A program made the position numbers and the translations under genes. From Rhizobium sp. L1K21 (GTDB lineage Bacteria > Pseudomonadota > Alphaproteobacteria > Rhizobiales > Rhizobiaceae): 64,000 nucleotides of DNA. Below are positions 19,129-28,432 of this stretch, piece by piece (the first letter of the stretch is position 1; every line of letters starts with the position of its first letter). The notes under the pieces were generated by a model. That model ran no database searches and had not been told where the DNA came from. It saw only the letters and a program-made list of their open reading frames with translations. The stretch is from assembly GCF_024055895.1 (NCBI RefSeq), contig NZ_JAMXLE010000002.1, forward strand, positions 62,001-126,000, written 5' to 3'.

Positions 19129-21221
19129 GAAATTGAGCCGAGAATCTTGATCTCGATACCCTTGGCGAGTTCCACATGCGAGAGCACCGGCAACGTCGGG
19201 AAAAGACGCTCAATGATCATGCGAACATAGGAACGCGTTTCCGGCGATGTTACCAGCGCAAAGGGCATGCCGCGGTCGAGATATTCACGCACCACTTTCG
19301 AGGCCTGCTCGGAGAACTCTTCCAGAAGCCGCGGGTCGATATCGAATTCAATGATCTCGCCCTTCGGGTCGCGTTTGAGCGCCTGGTGGAAGGCAAGGTC
19401 CCATTTGTTGCCGAGGCGCAGAACGCGCAGAACGCCATTATCAGCGAGATCGCCACAAAGCTGCTGCGCCATGCGCACGCGCACATGTTCAACAATCTGC
19501 TCCGTCTTGCGCACATGCGGCGCAAGCTCTGCCACGGCTTCGAGAATGAGATGCAGGTTGCGGATCGACACGCGCTCGGCAAGCAAGAGCTTCAGCACCG
19601 CCTGCAGGCCGGAATAGGACATGTGCGTGGTGCAGATTTCATCGGCAAGCTTGCGGTATTCCGGGTCCAGCCGTTCGATCAGTATCTTCAGGTCCTTATA
19701 GGACAAGAGCTGCGGCAGGTTGTTGCGGATGACTTCGCTCAGATGGGTCAACACGACAGAAACGTTGTCGATAGGGTGGAAGCCTTCGCGTTTGAGTTCT
19801 TCGGTGAAGCTTTCCAGAACGGAGACAGCCGGCATGCCGAAAGCGGGTTCGCGCACATCATCGCCCGGGATGGAGGGTTTGCGGCCGCCGCCGGTAATAA
19901 CCAACACTTCACCAACGCGGATCGTGTTCGACGCCACCGTCGTGCCATGGATTCTGATCTGATAGGATTTGTCGGGAATGGCGATATTGTCGCTGACCTT
20001 GATCTCCGGCACCACAAATCCGTACTGGCTGGCGAATTTCTTGCGCATCTTGCCAACGCGGAAGGCGAGTTCCTGATGCGCGCCCAGAAGGCGGGTTGAA
20101 ATCTGCTTGCCAAGCAACAGTTCGATTTCTGCGGTCTTGAGAACGTTCTTGACGGAGTCGCCCTCGCTCTCTTGAACCTGCTTGACCTTTTTCTCTTCAG
20201 CCTCGCGGCGGGCGCGGTTTTCAGCTTCGATCTGGCGGGGAATGAACCAGCTGCCAAAGCCCATGGCACCGGCAAGCCCCATAAAGGGGATGAACGGCAT
20301 GCCCGGCATAAAGGCCAGCACGCCCATCAGTGCGGCAGCCACGGAGAGCGCACGCGGATAGGCCGACAGCTGGCTGATGACGGCCTTGTCGGTTGTGCCG
20401 AGATTGCCGCCGCGCGAGACCAGCATACCGGCTGCAAGCGAAACAACGAGAGCGGGAATCTGCGAAACGAGACCGTCGCCGACGGAGAGCTTGACGAAGA
20501 CGTCCGCGGCTTCCGTGATCGACATGCCGTAGCGGAAATAGCCGATGATAATGCCGCCGAAGACGTTGATGGCGGTGATGATAAGGCCAGCGATGGCATC
20601 GCCACGCACGAATTTCGAGGCACCGTCCATGGCGCCAAAGAAGGAACTTTCCTGCTCCAGTTCGCGGCGCCTCGCCTGGGCTTCCTTCTCATCGATAATG
20701 CCGCCTGAAAGGTCGGCGTCAATCGACATCTGTTTGCCCGGGATGGCATCAAGGAAGAAGCGTGCGCCAACTTCAGCAATACGGGTTGCACCCTTGGTGA
20801 TAACGATGAAGTTGATCACCACGAGGATGAGAAAGACGATCACGCCGATCACGAAGTCGCCCGACATCACCATCTGAGCAAAGCCGGCGATCACATTGCC
20901 GGCAGCATCGGGCCCTTCGTGTCCCTTCGAGAGAATGACGCGTGTTGTCGCAATGTTCAGCGACAGGCGCGTCATCGTGGCAATCAGCAGAATGGTTGGG
21001 AAGGACGAGAAGTCCAGCGGCTTTTGAATCCACAGCGCGACCATGAGAATGAGGATCGAAAAGGCCATCGAGAAGGCCAGTCCGAGGTCGATCATGAAGG
21101 GTGGTATCGGCAGGAACAGGATCGACAGAATGAGGACAATGCCGCCTGCAAACCCGACGTCGGTCAGGTTCGGTCCTGTTCTTGCGATTGGAGGTGCTGC
21201 GGGTGTCTGCGTCTGCGCCAT
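19125..21221 (-). CDS. flhA: Flagellar export gate protein FlhA
   Basis: A 698-aa export-gate subunit. The N-terminal half holds about eight membrane helices and the conserved FHIPEP-region motif, seen here around [20 protein letters not shown] followed by [27 protein letters not shown]. The C-terminal half is the cytoplasmic domain that binds substrates and chaperones. It lies 130 bp after fliQ, with a hairpin in that spacer, and overlaps fliR. Confidence 0.97.
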   Translation of the reverse strand: MAQTQTPAAPPIARTGPNLTDVGFAGGIVLILSILFLPIPPFMIDLGLAFSMAFSILILMVALWIQKPLDFSSFPTILLIATMTRLSLNIATTRVILSKGHEGPDAAGNVIAGFAQMVMSGDFVIGVIVFLILVVINFIVITKGATRIAEVGARFFLDAIPGKQMSIDADLSGGIIDEKEAQARRRELEQESSFFGAMDGASKFVRGDAIAGLIITAINVFGGIIIGYFRYGMSITEAADVFVKLSVGDGLVSQIPALVVSLAAGMLVSRGGNLGTTDKAVISQLSAYPRALSVAAALMGVLAFMPGMPFIPFMGLAGAMGFGSWFIPRQIEAENRARREAEEKKVKQVQESEGDSVKNVLKTAEIELLLGKQISTRLLGAHQELAFRVGKMRKKFASQYGFVVPEIKVSDNIAIPDKSYQIRIHGTTVASNTIRVGEVLVITGGGRKPSIPGDDVREPAFGMPAVSVLESFTEELKREGFHPIDNVSVVLTHLSEVIRNNLPQLLSYKDLKILIERLDPEYRKLADEICTTHMSYSGLQAVLKLLLAERVSIRNLHLILEAVAELAPHVRKTEQIVEHVRVRMAQQLCGDLADNGVLRVLRLGNKWDLAFHQALKRDPKGEIIEFDIDPRLLEEFSEQASKVVREYLDRGMPFALVTSPETRSYVRMIIERLFPTLPVLSHVELAKGIEIKILGSIS

Positions 21222-21246
21222 CTGCTACCATCTCTTCATGAGATAT

Positions 21247-21268
21247 CGCCGGCACGCTTTTGCCGGCG
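21247..21268. repeat. 8-bp perfect hairpin in the flhA leader
   Basis: CGCCGGCA (21247-21254) and TGCCGGCG (21261-21268) form a perfect stem with a 6-nt loop, 26-47 nt upstream of the flhA start on the minus strand. It is in the largest gap of this otherwise tight operon (21222-21351) and may be an attenuator or processing site. Confidence 0.45.
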
Positions 21269-21351
21269 CTGCCCATTCTCAGGCATGAGCAAAGACATAA
21301 GATGTGAAGCTTGCGCGAAGTGTGCAGGTCGCCCAAAAAAACCTGAAAGGA

Positions 21352-21618
21352 TCAAAAGCCGGATTGAATACGCGAGAAGACCATTGAGGTGAAAATCGAT
21401 ATCTGACCGCCGATAAAGGGCGCTGAAATCGCCGCGGCAGCCATGACGGCGAGGATCTTGGGTACAAAGGTCAAGGTCATTTCCTGAACCTGGGTCAGCG
21501 CCTGAATGAGGGCAATGACGACACCGACGACCATGGCTGTGACCACCACCGGCCCTGATGCCGCAATCACGGTCCAGATTGCGGCCTGCACAATATCAAG
21601 GGCGTCAGCTTCGTTCAT
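21352..21618 (-). CDS. fliQ: Flagellar export gate protein FliQ
   Basis: An 88-aa protein with two membrane helices. ALDIVQAAIWTVIAASGPVV and the conserved VGVVIALIQALTQVQEMTLTF identify FliQ. It starts 1 bp after the flgD stop, so translation is likely coupled. Confidence 0.95.
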   Translation of the reverse strand: MNEADALDIVQAAIWTVIAASGPVVVTAMVVGVVIALIQALTQVQEMTLTFVPKILAVMAAAAISAPFIGGQISIFTSMVFSRIQSGF

Positions 21619-21619
21619 A

Positions 21620-22165
21620 TCAGGACGTCGTTTCGCCGGTGTCGCCCGTATCCGTGCCGCCTTCAGTGTCGGTCGTATCGGTGCTGTCCGTCGTGTCCGT
21701 CGTATCGGAGTTGTCAGCCGAATCCGTGGTGTCAGTCTCGTCGGACGCTGCTTGTGGCATGGAAATCGTCACGCCTTCCTGAATGAGGATGCTGGTGCCG
21801 TCTTCGAGCGTGGCGCTGAGACCATTGGAGTTTACAGCGACGCTTGCCACGATACCGGAGGTTTCGCCATCGGCGGTCGTCAACTGTTTGCCAACCATGC
21901 CCGTTGCCTGACCAAGCAGGTTGAGGGAGAGCAGGTCTTCCAGATGCGCGTTCGTCTTGATCTGCTGCTCAACCGTGGAGAAGGAGGCGAGCTGAGCCAT
22001 CTGCTCGCCGGCGTCCATCGGGTTGGTCGGGTCCTGGTTCTGCATCTGGGTGACCAGAAGCATCAGAAAGCTCTCGTAGTTGAGGGTGCTTGCACCGGCC
22101 GCCTGCAAGGCCGCTGATGAGGTGGTTCCCAACCCGCTGCTGGTTGCTGCTACCGCGTCTACCAC
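21620..22165 (-). CDS. flgD: Hook-capping protein FlgD with Thr/Asp-rich tail
   Basis: A 181-aa hook cap. The conserved N-terminal motif [22 protein letters not shown] is clear, followed by [19 protein letters not shown]. The last 40 residues are an unusual low-complexity tail of Asp, Thr and Ser repeats ([16 protein letters not shown]-like) in place of the usual FlgD tudor/Fn3 extension. It overlaps the end of flbT by 7 bp. Confidence 0.93.
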   Translation of the reverse strand: MVDAVAATSSGLGTTSSAALQAAGASTLNYESFLMLLVTQMQNQDPTNPMDAGEQMAQLASFSTVEQQIKTNAHLEDLLSLNLLGQATGMVGKQLTTADGETSGIVASVAVNSNGLSATLEDGTSILIQEGVTISMPQAASDETDTTDSADNSDTTDTTDSTDTTDTEGGTDTGDTGETTS

Positions 22166-22605
22166 TGTGCGATCTCCCGACGGATTTCTTCAACCTTCGA
22201 CGGCTTGATTTCGTCGTTGTTCAAGATCTTGTCCTCCAGCGGATAGAGCCCGCGGATTGCTTTGAGCGCTTCGAAAGCCTTGCCGGTAGAAACAAGCCCG
22301 TCCACCCGCTTCAGCTCTGCCAGAATCTGTTCGTTTTCGAACGTGGCCAAGAGCATGGTGATCGATTTGCGGAACATGGCCATCGTCTGCGTGATGCCTT
22401 CCGGGTTGATCAACATCATCTGGGTGATGAAGTAGAGCTGTTTGAGCGGCGTCTTGGCGTCTTCAGGCTGAAGAACGTGGTTCTCCAGAAGAAACGTCAC
22501 GTCGTTCAAAAACTCCAACGCCACCTTCCGGTCCACGCGGAGCACCGCCCCGTTGATGAAAATCCGCTCGCCGGATTTCAGAGATATACGAAGAGTGCTT
22601 TTCAT
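22159..22605 (-). CDS. flbT: Flagellin mRNA regulator FlbT
   Basis: A 148-aa protein with the FlbT-typical [20 protein letters not shown] start and [21 protein letters not shown] in the middle. In Caulobacter FlbT associates with the flagellin mRNA leader and controls its translation and stability. In Brucella it acts positively. It overlaps the flaF stop (ATGA). The four flagellin leaders in this window carry a shared structured element that is a natural candidate target. Confidence 0.95.
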   Translation of the reverse strand: MKSTLRISLKSGERIFINGAVLRVDRKVALEFLNDVTFLLENHVLQPEDAKTPLKQLYFITQMMLINPEGITQTMAMFRKSITMLLATFENEQILAELKRVDGLVSTGKAFEALKAIRGLYPLEDKILNNDEIKPSKVEEIRREIAQW

Positions 22606-22949
22606 TTGATGCCATCCTTGATGATGGTTGTTATTTCGATGATTCCGGCGAAGTTGTCAGACTCGCGCCGCCTGATCCGGTCAAGTTCCTTCATGATCCA
22701 GATTGCTATGGAGATCAGGTTTCCACGCAGTTCCGGATCAAGCTGATTTTCGGTAAGGCTCAGATCTTCAACGAATCTGGTCCAGACACGTCTTGTGTAG
22801 AAGATGGCTTCGATACACTCCGGCGAGTTGCGCCCCTTTGCAGCAGCGGCCTGCAACAGTTCAATCGAGCGATCAAGGACCTGACGTTCGCGGCTCTTGG
22901 CGTCCGCGATGTCGTCCTCCATAATCTCGGAATATGAAAACTGATACAT
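22602..22949 (-). CDS. flaF: Flagellin regulator FlaF
   Basis: A 115-aa cytoplasmic protein starting [20 protein letters not shown], the family's standard N-terminus. FlaF and FlbT are paired regulators of flagellin synthesis or secretion in alphaproteobacteria. AGGGGTCACTGA lies immediately upstream of the ATG as an extended ribosome site, and the same 12-mer occurs at the fliH-like gene. It follows flgL by 23 bp. Confidence 0.93.
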   Translation of the reverse strand: MYQFSYSEIMEDDIADAKSRERQVLDRSIELLQAAAAKGRNSPECIEAIFYTRRVWTRFVEDLSLTENQLDPELRGNLISIAIWIMKELDRIRRRESDNFAGIIEITTIIKDGIK

Positions 22950-22972
22950 TCAGTGACCCCTATCACCCAGCG

Positions 22973-24022
22973 CTACAGATAATTGACGAGGCTGAGCTGC
23001 TGTATTCTCGCCGTAAGTGTGTATGACGTCTCCACTTGGGTTTTCAGTGCGTTAACAAGTGTTGAGGCCTCATAAGCATCGACTTCGATGAGCTTCTTGA
23101 AGCTCGATTCAATAATATTCTTCTGCGACGACAGTGTATCGTTGGCGGCGGAGAGCCGCTCCTGTGACAGGCCAATCGCTGTTCTCTGCGCGTTGATCCC
23201 GGTAATACCGGCATTGATGTAGCTGATGGCATTCTCACTGACCACCTGGCGAACATCAGCGCCGATATCGAGTGCCAGCAATTCCTTGGCGATTACCCCG
23301 CCGAGTGCGAACATGCGGAAACCGTCTTCGTTCGCATTTGTCGATGTCGTCACCGTTTCCGCGGTGCTGATGCGCGTCTGCATATTCGTGTCTGAGGCGG
23401 TAGACCAATCGGTGTTCCACTGCGCGCCTGTGTAGAGCGGTTCCAGCGTACCCGTAATGAATGTGTCCATCTGGGCGGCGGTGATCGTGTTCACCTGCGT
23501 GCTGGTTGGCGGAAAGCCGAAAAAGGTCGTGAAGTTGCTGTCGAACGTTGCCTTGGCTGCCGATGCCGCATCATAATCGGCGAGCGGCTTGACGTCCGTA
23601 TTGATGCCCGCAAACAGATACTCGCCGTTTGCCGACGTGTTTCCAGCAGCGATAAATGACTCTATCGCATTGGTTGTGGTTTGCACTGCGGTTTTCAGCA
23701 GTGTCTGATCCTGACTGCCTGATAGTGCAAGCAGGGCGTCGCGAACCGTCTGCATGTTGCCCTCAATCGAGGTCATTGCTGCCTGGCTGCCCTGCAGTCG
23801 GTCGTCAACGATGGCGTTGGAATCCATCAATGTCTGGATGCGATTGACGTCGGTCGACAAGTTGATGCTTCTGCCCGTTTCCCAGCCAAGAGAAACACCA
23901 CGGTCGGCAAACGTGCCTGTTGCGATTTCCTTCTGCGCCTTGATCAACTGCGCCTGAGCGCTGGAGATCGTGTTCCGCATGGAGGTCTGGACGCCGATAT
24001 TGGAAATGAAGGATGTTTTCAT
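22973..24022 (-). CDS. flgL: Hook-filament junction protein FlgL
   Basis: A 349-aa junction protein (HAP3). The flagellin-like N-terminus ISNIGVQTSMRNTISSAQAQ and C-terminal helical end identify it, with a domain between that includes GEYLFAGINTDVKPL. The chosen ATG at 24022 follows the flgK stop by 4 bp; the longer in-frame extension lies inside flgK and was dropped. Confidence 0.92.
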   Translation of the reverse strand: MKTSFISNIGVQTSMRNTISSAQAQLIKAQKEIATGTFADRGVSLGWETGRSINLSTDVNRIQTLMDSNAIVDDRLQGSQAAMTSIEGNMQTVRDALLALSGSQDQTLLKTAVQTTTNAIESFIAAGNTSANGEYLFAGINTDVKPLADYDAASAAKATFDSNFTTFFGFPPTSTQVNTITAAQMDTFITGTLEPLYTGAQWNTDWSTASDTNMQTRISTAETVTTSTNANEDGFRMFALGGVIAKELLALDIGADVRQVVSENAISYINAGITGINAQRTAIGLSQERLSAANDTLSSQKNIIESSFKKLIEVDAYEASTLVNALKTQVETSYTLTARIQQLSLVNYL

Positions 24023-24026
24023 ATCA

Positions 24027-25466
24027 CTAGCCCGCCGCTGCCAAGAGCGCCTGCAGCATCTGGTCGACCGTGCTGACCAGCTTGGAAGAGGCCTTGTATG
24101 CCTGCTCGAGATCGAGCAAAAGCGACAATTCTTCATCAAGGCTGACGCCAACGGCGTTGCTCAGAGCTTCACTGGTGCGCTGCTGTGTGGCCTTCTTTGT
24201 CTCGACCGCATCCGAGGCGGTGCTTCTGAGATCTTCAAGCCAGCCGATGGACGCGGATGAAAAGTCCAGAATGTTGAGCGTTGTGTTCAGCTGCGTGCTG
24301 CTGTCCCAGGTCTTGCTGGCTTCCATGCCATCGACATAGCTTTCAAGCAGCGCGGTATAACCCGTTGCGCCCGTTGTGTTGGAGACAACATAGTAGCCAT
24401 CGCGCAGGCGTGATGCATCGCCACCGACTGCGGTGTTATAAGCGGGGTCCACCGAAATTGTGGAGGCCAGCCCCGGATAGACCGTGCCGGGCGTGATTGT
24501 CGCCGGTGAACTGGGTGTGGGCAATGACCAACTGAAAAGGCCTGTATTGGCGCCTTCGGAAAACATGCCGATCAATCCGCTGGCCAACTCGTCCAACTGA
24601 GATTGATAGGTGGGCGCGATATTGTCGCGCAGCTGCAGATTGGCCTGAAGCGAGCCCTGGGCGGTGGTGTTTCCGCCCGCCCCGGTCGAGACAGCGACGC
24701 CATCGATGTAGATCGGATTGCCTACAACCGAGGCATCGTAGCCGTTTTTCGACGTGAAGCTGATCTGACGCGGCGATCCTTCAAAGAGCACGGTGCCATC
24801 GGATGTATAAAGCACCATGTCATTGTTGGCGCGCGTGACCGATTGCACGCCGATGATTTCGGAAATCTGCGACAGCAGCTGGTCGCGCGTATCCAACTCG
24901 TCGTTGACGTTGGATCCGCTCGCCGTACCACCTTTGATCGCGTCGTTGACCTCTTTGAAGCTGTCGAGCAGCGAGCGCAAATCGGCCACTTCCAACTCGA
25001 TCTGCTTGTCCAGGTCTGTGCGCAGCGCCTGCACCGCATCCGATGTGGCATTCAGCGAGTTGGCGACATCCACCGCGTCGGAAATAACGGTCTGAGCAAG
25101 CGTGTTGTCGCTTGGCAGGGCCGCGTAGGCCTGTAAAGCGTTGCGCAGATTGCTGATGTAAGCGGAAGGCGACGTATCGTACTCATTGCCGCCAAGGCTG
25201 GCAGCAAGCCGTTCCAGCCCTGAATAGAGCGTATTCTGGCCACTGAGCGATGAAACAGAGTCATAGTTGCTGCGCGAGAGAACATCGTTGCTCGCACGCG
25301 CATCCCTTGAGATATAGGCGCCCTGCGTGGTTGTCGAAAGGACCGCTTCCCGGCGATTATAATCCGGGTTGTTTGCGTTGGAGATATTCTTCGACACCAC
25401 CTGCATTTGCCGGCCGGTGTTGGAGAATATGCTCTGCGCAGTGTTAAGGGCGGTCTGAAGCGACAT
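24027..25466 (-). CDS. flgK: Hook-filament junction protein FlgK
   Basis: A 479-aa HAP1 protein. It opens with the axial-family helix SLQTALNTAQSIFSNTGRQM and then NISNANNPDYNRREAVLST. The C-terminus ends in the conserved helical LLLDLEQAYKASSKLVSTVD. GGGGATTTAA upstream of the ATG serves as ribosome site. It sits between flgE and flgL in one operon. Confidence 0.95.
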   Translation of the reverse strand: MSLQTALNTAQSIFSNTGRQMQVVSKNISNANNPDYNRREAVLSTTTQGAYISRDARASNDVLSRSNYDSVSSLSGQNTLYSGLERLAASLGGNEYDTSPSAYISNLRNALQAYAALPSDNTLAQTVISDAVDVANSLNATSDAVQALRTDLDKQIELEVADLRSLLDSFKEVNDAIKGGTASGSNVNDELDTRDQLLSQISEIIGVQSVTRANNDMVLYTSDGTVLFEGSPRQISFTSKNGYDASVVGNPIYIDGVAVSTGAGGNTTAQGSLQANLQLRDNIAPTYQSQLDELASGLIGMFSEGANTGLFSWSLPTPSSPATITPGTVYPGLASTISVDPAYNTAVGGDASRLRDGYYVVSNTTGATGYTALLESYVDGMEASKTWDSSTQLNTTLNILDFSSASIGWLEDLRSTASDAVETKKATQQRTSEALSNAVGVSLDEELSLLLDLEQAYKASSKLVSTVDQMLQALLAAAG

Positions 25467-25477
25467 TTAAATCCCCA

Positions 25478-26749
25478 TCAACGCGCCAGGTTCACCAGAA
25501 CATCCATCAGTTCAGAGCCGGTCTGAAAAACCTTGGAGTTCGCGGTGTAACTGCGCTGCGACTGGATCATCGTGGTCAGCTCTTCGGCAATATCCACGTT
25601 GGATGCTTCAAGAGCGTTGGCCTTGATCTTGCCGAAAGAACCGCTGCCAGCGTAGCCGGTGGTGATAACACCGGAATCGATACCCTGCTGATAGACGTTG
25701 CCGGCCAGCGGTGTGAGCTTGTCCGGGCTCGGCACGTCGGCAAGCGCAATGCGGTAGAGCGGCTCGAGCGTGCCGTTCTTGTATTTGGCAAAAACCGTTC
25801 CGTCTTCGTCAACTTCAACTGACTGAACAAGGCTCGGGGCGTTACCGTTCACCGATGGTGCCGGGTTTTTGCTCGGCGTAAACACATAGCCGACCTGGGT
25901 CATGCCCGACATGTCGACCGTCAAGCTCTGGCCGCCGGGAACTGTTACCGTAATATCCGTGGGCGACGTGGTCGCCAGCTTGCCATTGGCATCAAATTCG
26001 AGCGTGACGCTGCCGAGCAGGCCGGAGCCACCATAGGGGAACGGCGGGTTGCCGGCCGAATCCGCACTGTTGAACATGCTCACTTCCCAAGTGTCCGGGC
26101 CTGTACCGGTCTTGGTGTAGTAGATATCCAGCAGGACCTCGTTTCCGAGATTGTCATAGGTGTTCAACGAGCTCTTGTGCGTATAGGACGCGCCGGCGGC
26201 GTTGCCACTGGGAATAGGGGCTGAGACAACGGCTTCGCGTGAATCGAGGTTCGCGTTAAAGACGCCGAGTGTCGATGGCGTTGCTGTCAGCGATGCGCCG
26301 CCGACACTAACGGGAACGAGACCTGCATAGCCGTTGACGACCGGTGTTGGTACGCCGCCTGAATAATCGTAGCCGAGGAGCTTATAGCCCGCTGCATTGA
26401 CAAGGTTGCCCTCGGAATCGAGCTGGAACGAACCTGCCCGGGTCAGATAGGGCGTTCCGGAGTCGTTTTGAACGATGAAGAAGCCGCTGCCGTCGAGTGC
26501 CAGGTCGGTCGAGGAGTTCGTATTTTCGATCGCACCGGGATTGGAGATCGAATAACGGATGTTGGTGTTCAATGCGCCAGAGTTATACGCGCCACCCACG
26601 GAAGGAAGGATCAACGAGGAAAACTCTGTCGAAGCGCGTTTGTAGCCAGTTGTACTGGCGTTTGCGATGTTGTCAGCCACCGTTGAAAGGCGGCTGGCCT
26701 GTGCATTCATGCCGGCTGTGCCGGTGCGCATCATTCCAAAAAGGCTCAT
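25478..26749 (-). CDS. flgE: Flagellar hook protein FlgE
   Basis: A 423-aa hook subunit. The N-terminus has GMNAQASRLSTVADNIANAS followed by TTGYKRASTEF, the rod/hook family signature, and the C-terminus has EELTTMIQSQRSYTANSKVF. GAGGATCC just upstream of the ATG is a good ribosome site. It is the first structural gene after rem/ftcR (129-bp spacer). Confidence 0.96.
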   Translation of the reverse strand: MSLFGMMRTGTAGMNAQASRLSTVADNIANASTTGYKRASTEFSSLILPSVGGAYNSGALNTNIRYSISNPGAIENTNSSTDLALDGSGFFIVQNDSGTPYLTRAGSFQLDSEGNLVNAAGYKLLGYDYSGGVPTPVVNGYAGLVPVSVGGASLTATPSTLGVFNANLDSREAVVSAPIPSGNAAGASYTHKSSLNTYDNLGNEVLLDIYYTKTGTGPDTWEVSMFNSADSAGNPPFPYGGSGLLGSVTLEFDANGKLATTSPTDITVTVPGGQSLTVDMSGMTQVGYVFTPSKNPAPSVNGNAPSLVQSVEVDEDGTVFAKYKNGTLEPLYRIALADVPSPDKLTPLAGNVYQQGIDSGVITTGYAGSGSFGKIKANALEASNVDIAEELTTMIQSQRSYTANSKVFQTGSELMDVLVNLAR

Positions 26750-26878
26750 TGCGGATCCTCGTTTCCGTATTCATTACAGATTAGGATGCGGGCCTTGCGT
26801 GAAACTTTCTGTGGTCGCCCTCACATTGAGCGAACGAATGGCCACTGAGGCTTCATGCCGGCCACGCAGTATCTGGCT

Positions 26879-27550
26879 TCATTTCCAGTCGATGCAGTAT
26901 CCAAGAAAACGCTTGGAATCGATCGGGTCGAAACCCAGCTTCTTGCGCAGTTTCTTGCGCAGCTTGCTGATGTGACTTTCAATCACGTTCTCTTCGACGT
27001 CTTCGTCGAAAATGCCGTAAATCGCGCTGAATATCTGCGTCTTGGACACACGGCGACCGCGGTTTGCGACCAGATATTCGAGAATTCTCCGCTCCCGCCG
27101 CGGGAGTGGGAATGCGTCTCCGCTGATTTCCGGATCGCGCCCATCCGAGAACACCCGGATTGCGCCGATATCGGTGAAGCTGTCTGCGCCACCGAAGCGC
27201 CGGCGAATTGCCGCCGCACGGGCCAGGATCTCGCGGGGGTGCACAGGCTTGCGCACCACATCATCGACTCCACAATCGAAGAACGCTAGAGTCGTCTCCA
27301 GTGAAGGTGAGTCGCTGACTGCGATAACCGGGGCCTTTGAACGGTCCCGTATTGCTTTTGGAAGTGTGAGAGTGCCACGCCCCTGTCCGATCAAGAATGC
27401 CTCAACGGCATTGAGGTCAGTGTCTGCCGCGGTGTTGACCCATTCGCCGAATTCGCTTGGATCAAACCCCGTGGAAGGAACACCTTCCCGACCAAAAAGT
27501 GATGTGTAACCATCTTTAACGAGCTCGCGCTCATCAACCACTACGATCAT
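26879..27550 (-). CDS. ftcR: Flagellar transcriptional activator Rem/FtcR
   Basis: A 223-aa OmpR-like regulator, the class II activator of rhizobial and Brucella flagellar genes. The N-terminal receiver-like domain keeps an acidic pair (residues 6-7) but has VEAFLIG where the phosphoacceptor Asp should stand, so it is probably phosphorylation-independent. The C-terminal winged helix is clear ([20 protein letters not shown], then [20 protein letters not shown]). GGAGG 7 nt before the ATG is a strong ribosome site. In Sinorhizobium it is controlled by VisN/VisR, both encoded in this window. Confidence 0.93.
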   Translation of the reverse strand: MIVVVDERELVKDGYTSLFGREGVPSTGFDPSEFGEWVNTAADTDLNAVEAFLIGQGRGTLTLPKAIRDRSKAPVIAVSDSPSLETTLAFFDCGVDDVVRKPVHPREILARAAAIRRRFGGADSFTDIGAIRVFSDGRDPEISGDAFPLPRRERRILEYLVANRGRRVSKTQIFSAIYGIFDEDVEENVIESHISKLRKKLRKKLGFDPIDSKRFLGYCIDWK

Positions 27551-27832
27551 TCGTCCGCCTCCGAATCAGTGTGGTGTTTCGATGCACTATGGGTACGAAT
27601 CGGTGGATTCAGCGACAACTAGAGAATGTCACTTATAGGAATTAACAGTTGATTAAGAAAACGGTGATGATTTGATCTATATCTAGTAGGTCAACAGCGA
27701 CACGGCCACAACTTTTCTGTGGAAATGTTAACCTATGGTTAATGACTCATTTACGCCGGTTTGCCTTTTCATAATCCAGCCACAATCTCTTACACCGCTA
27801 CATTCCCGACAAACTGCTTACCAGAAGTTGTG
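27551..27832. promoter_or_regulatory. rem/ftcR upstream region
   Basis: 282 bp, AT-rich, between the transglycosylase stop and ftcR. It contains the inverted repeat TTAACC-TAT-GGTTAA at 27728-27742. The promoter for ftcR, expected to be VisNR-dependent, should be here. I cannot point to a defined VisNR site. Confidence 0.45.
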
Positions 27833-28432
27833 CTACCTGCAAAAAGTGGAGGCCGCAGGTGTCCATTTTCCGTAGCCTGTGGCAACGAGATTGGCGATGA
27901 CGCGGCAGACATAGCGCTTCTGAGCAGGGTCATTATTCGGCCCTGCGTGGTATCTGGCTACCGCCATTGTCCATGTTTCGTGTTTGGCATGGAGGCGCGC
28001 GAGAAAGCTTGCGGCATACTCCACATTCTTCCTCGGCTCAAGCATTTCGCCGATCGAAGTAAATTCCTTGCCATGATAGTGCTGATTGATCTGCATGCAG
28101 CCAAGGTCGATGAGGACTGCGCCGCGCCCACGCGCATCTTTGAAAGCCTGCAGCGCAGCGCCTGGCGATTTTGCGAAAACAGCCTTGCCCTCGATGTTCA
28201 GCGCCCAGGGCTGGAGCGAACCCTTGTTGCCGGTCTCGGTGAGGCCGACCGAGTAGAGAATACCCTCCGGAATGCCATATTTGGCGGCTGCAGCGCGGAT
28301 TTCGCGCTCGCAAAGGCCGGATGGCGCTGCCTCGGCTTCAGAGGTAAATCTGGCCAGCCCCACGAGCGCCGTTACCGCTATCAGCATTGACCTTAGCCAA
28401 ATCTTCGGCGGGTTGGAAACTGTTCTGACCAT
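27833..28432 (-). CDS. Lytic transglycosylase linked to flagellar assembly
   Basis: A 199-aa secreted SLT-type transglycosylase. A signal peptide (MLIAVTALVGLARFTSEAEA after a basic n-region) is followed by the catalytic-Glu motif ILYSVGLTETGNKGS and by GCMQINQHYHG and VARYHAGPN, all typical of the SLT fold. It probably opens peptidoglycan for rod passage, since FlgJ here lacks a hydrolase domain. It overlaps the end of fliK by about 95 bp if the ATG at 28432 is used; ATG 28387 is an alternative with a shorter n-region. Confidence 0.88.
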   Translation of the reverse strand: MVRTVSNPPKIWLRSMLIAVTALVGLARFTSEAEAAPSGLCEREIRAAAAKYGIPEGILYSVGLTETGNKGSLQPWALNIEGKAVFAKSPGAALQAFKDARGRGAVLIDLGCMQINQHYHGKEFTSIGEMLEPRKNVEYAASFLARLHAKHETWTMAVARYHAGPNNDPAQKRYVCRVIANLVATGYGKWTPAASTFCR

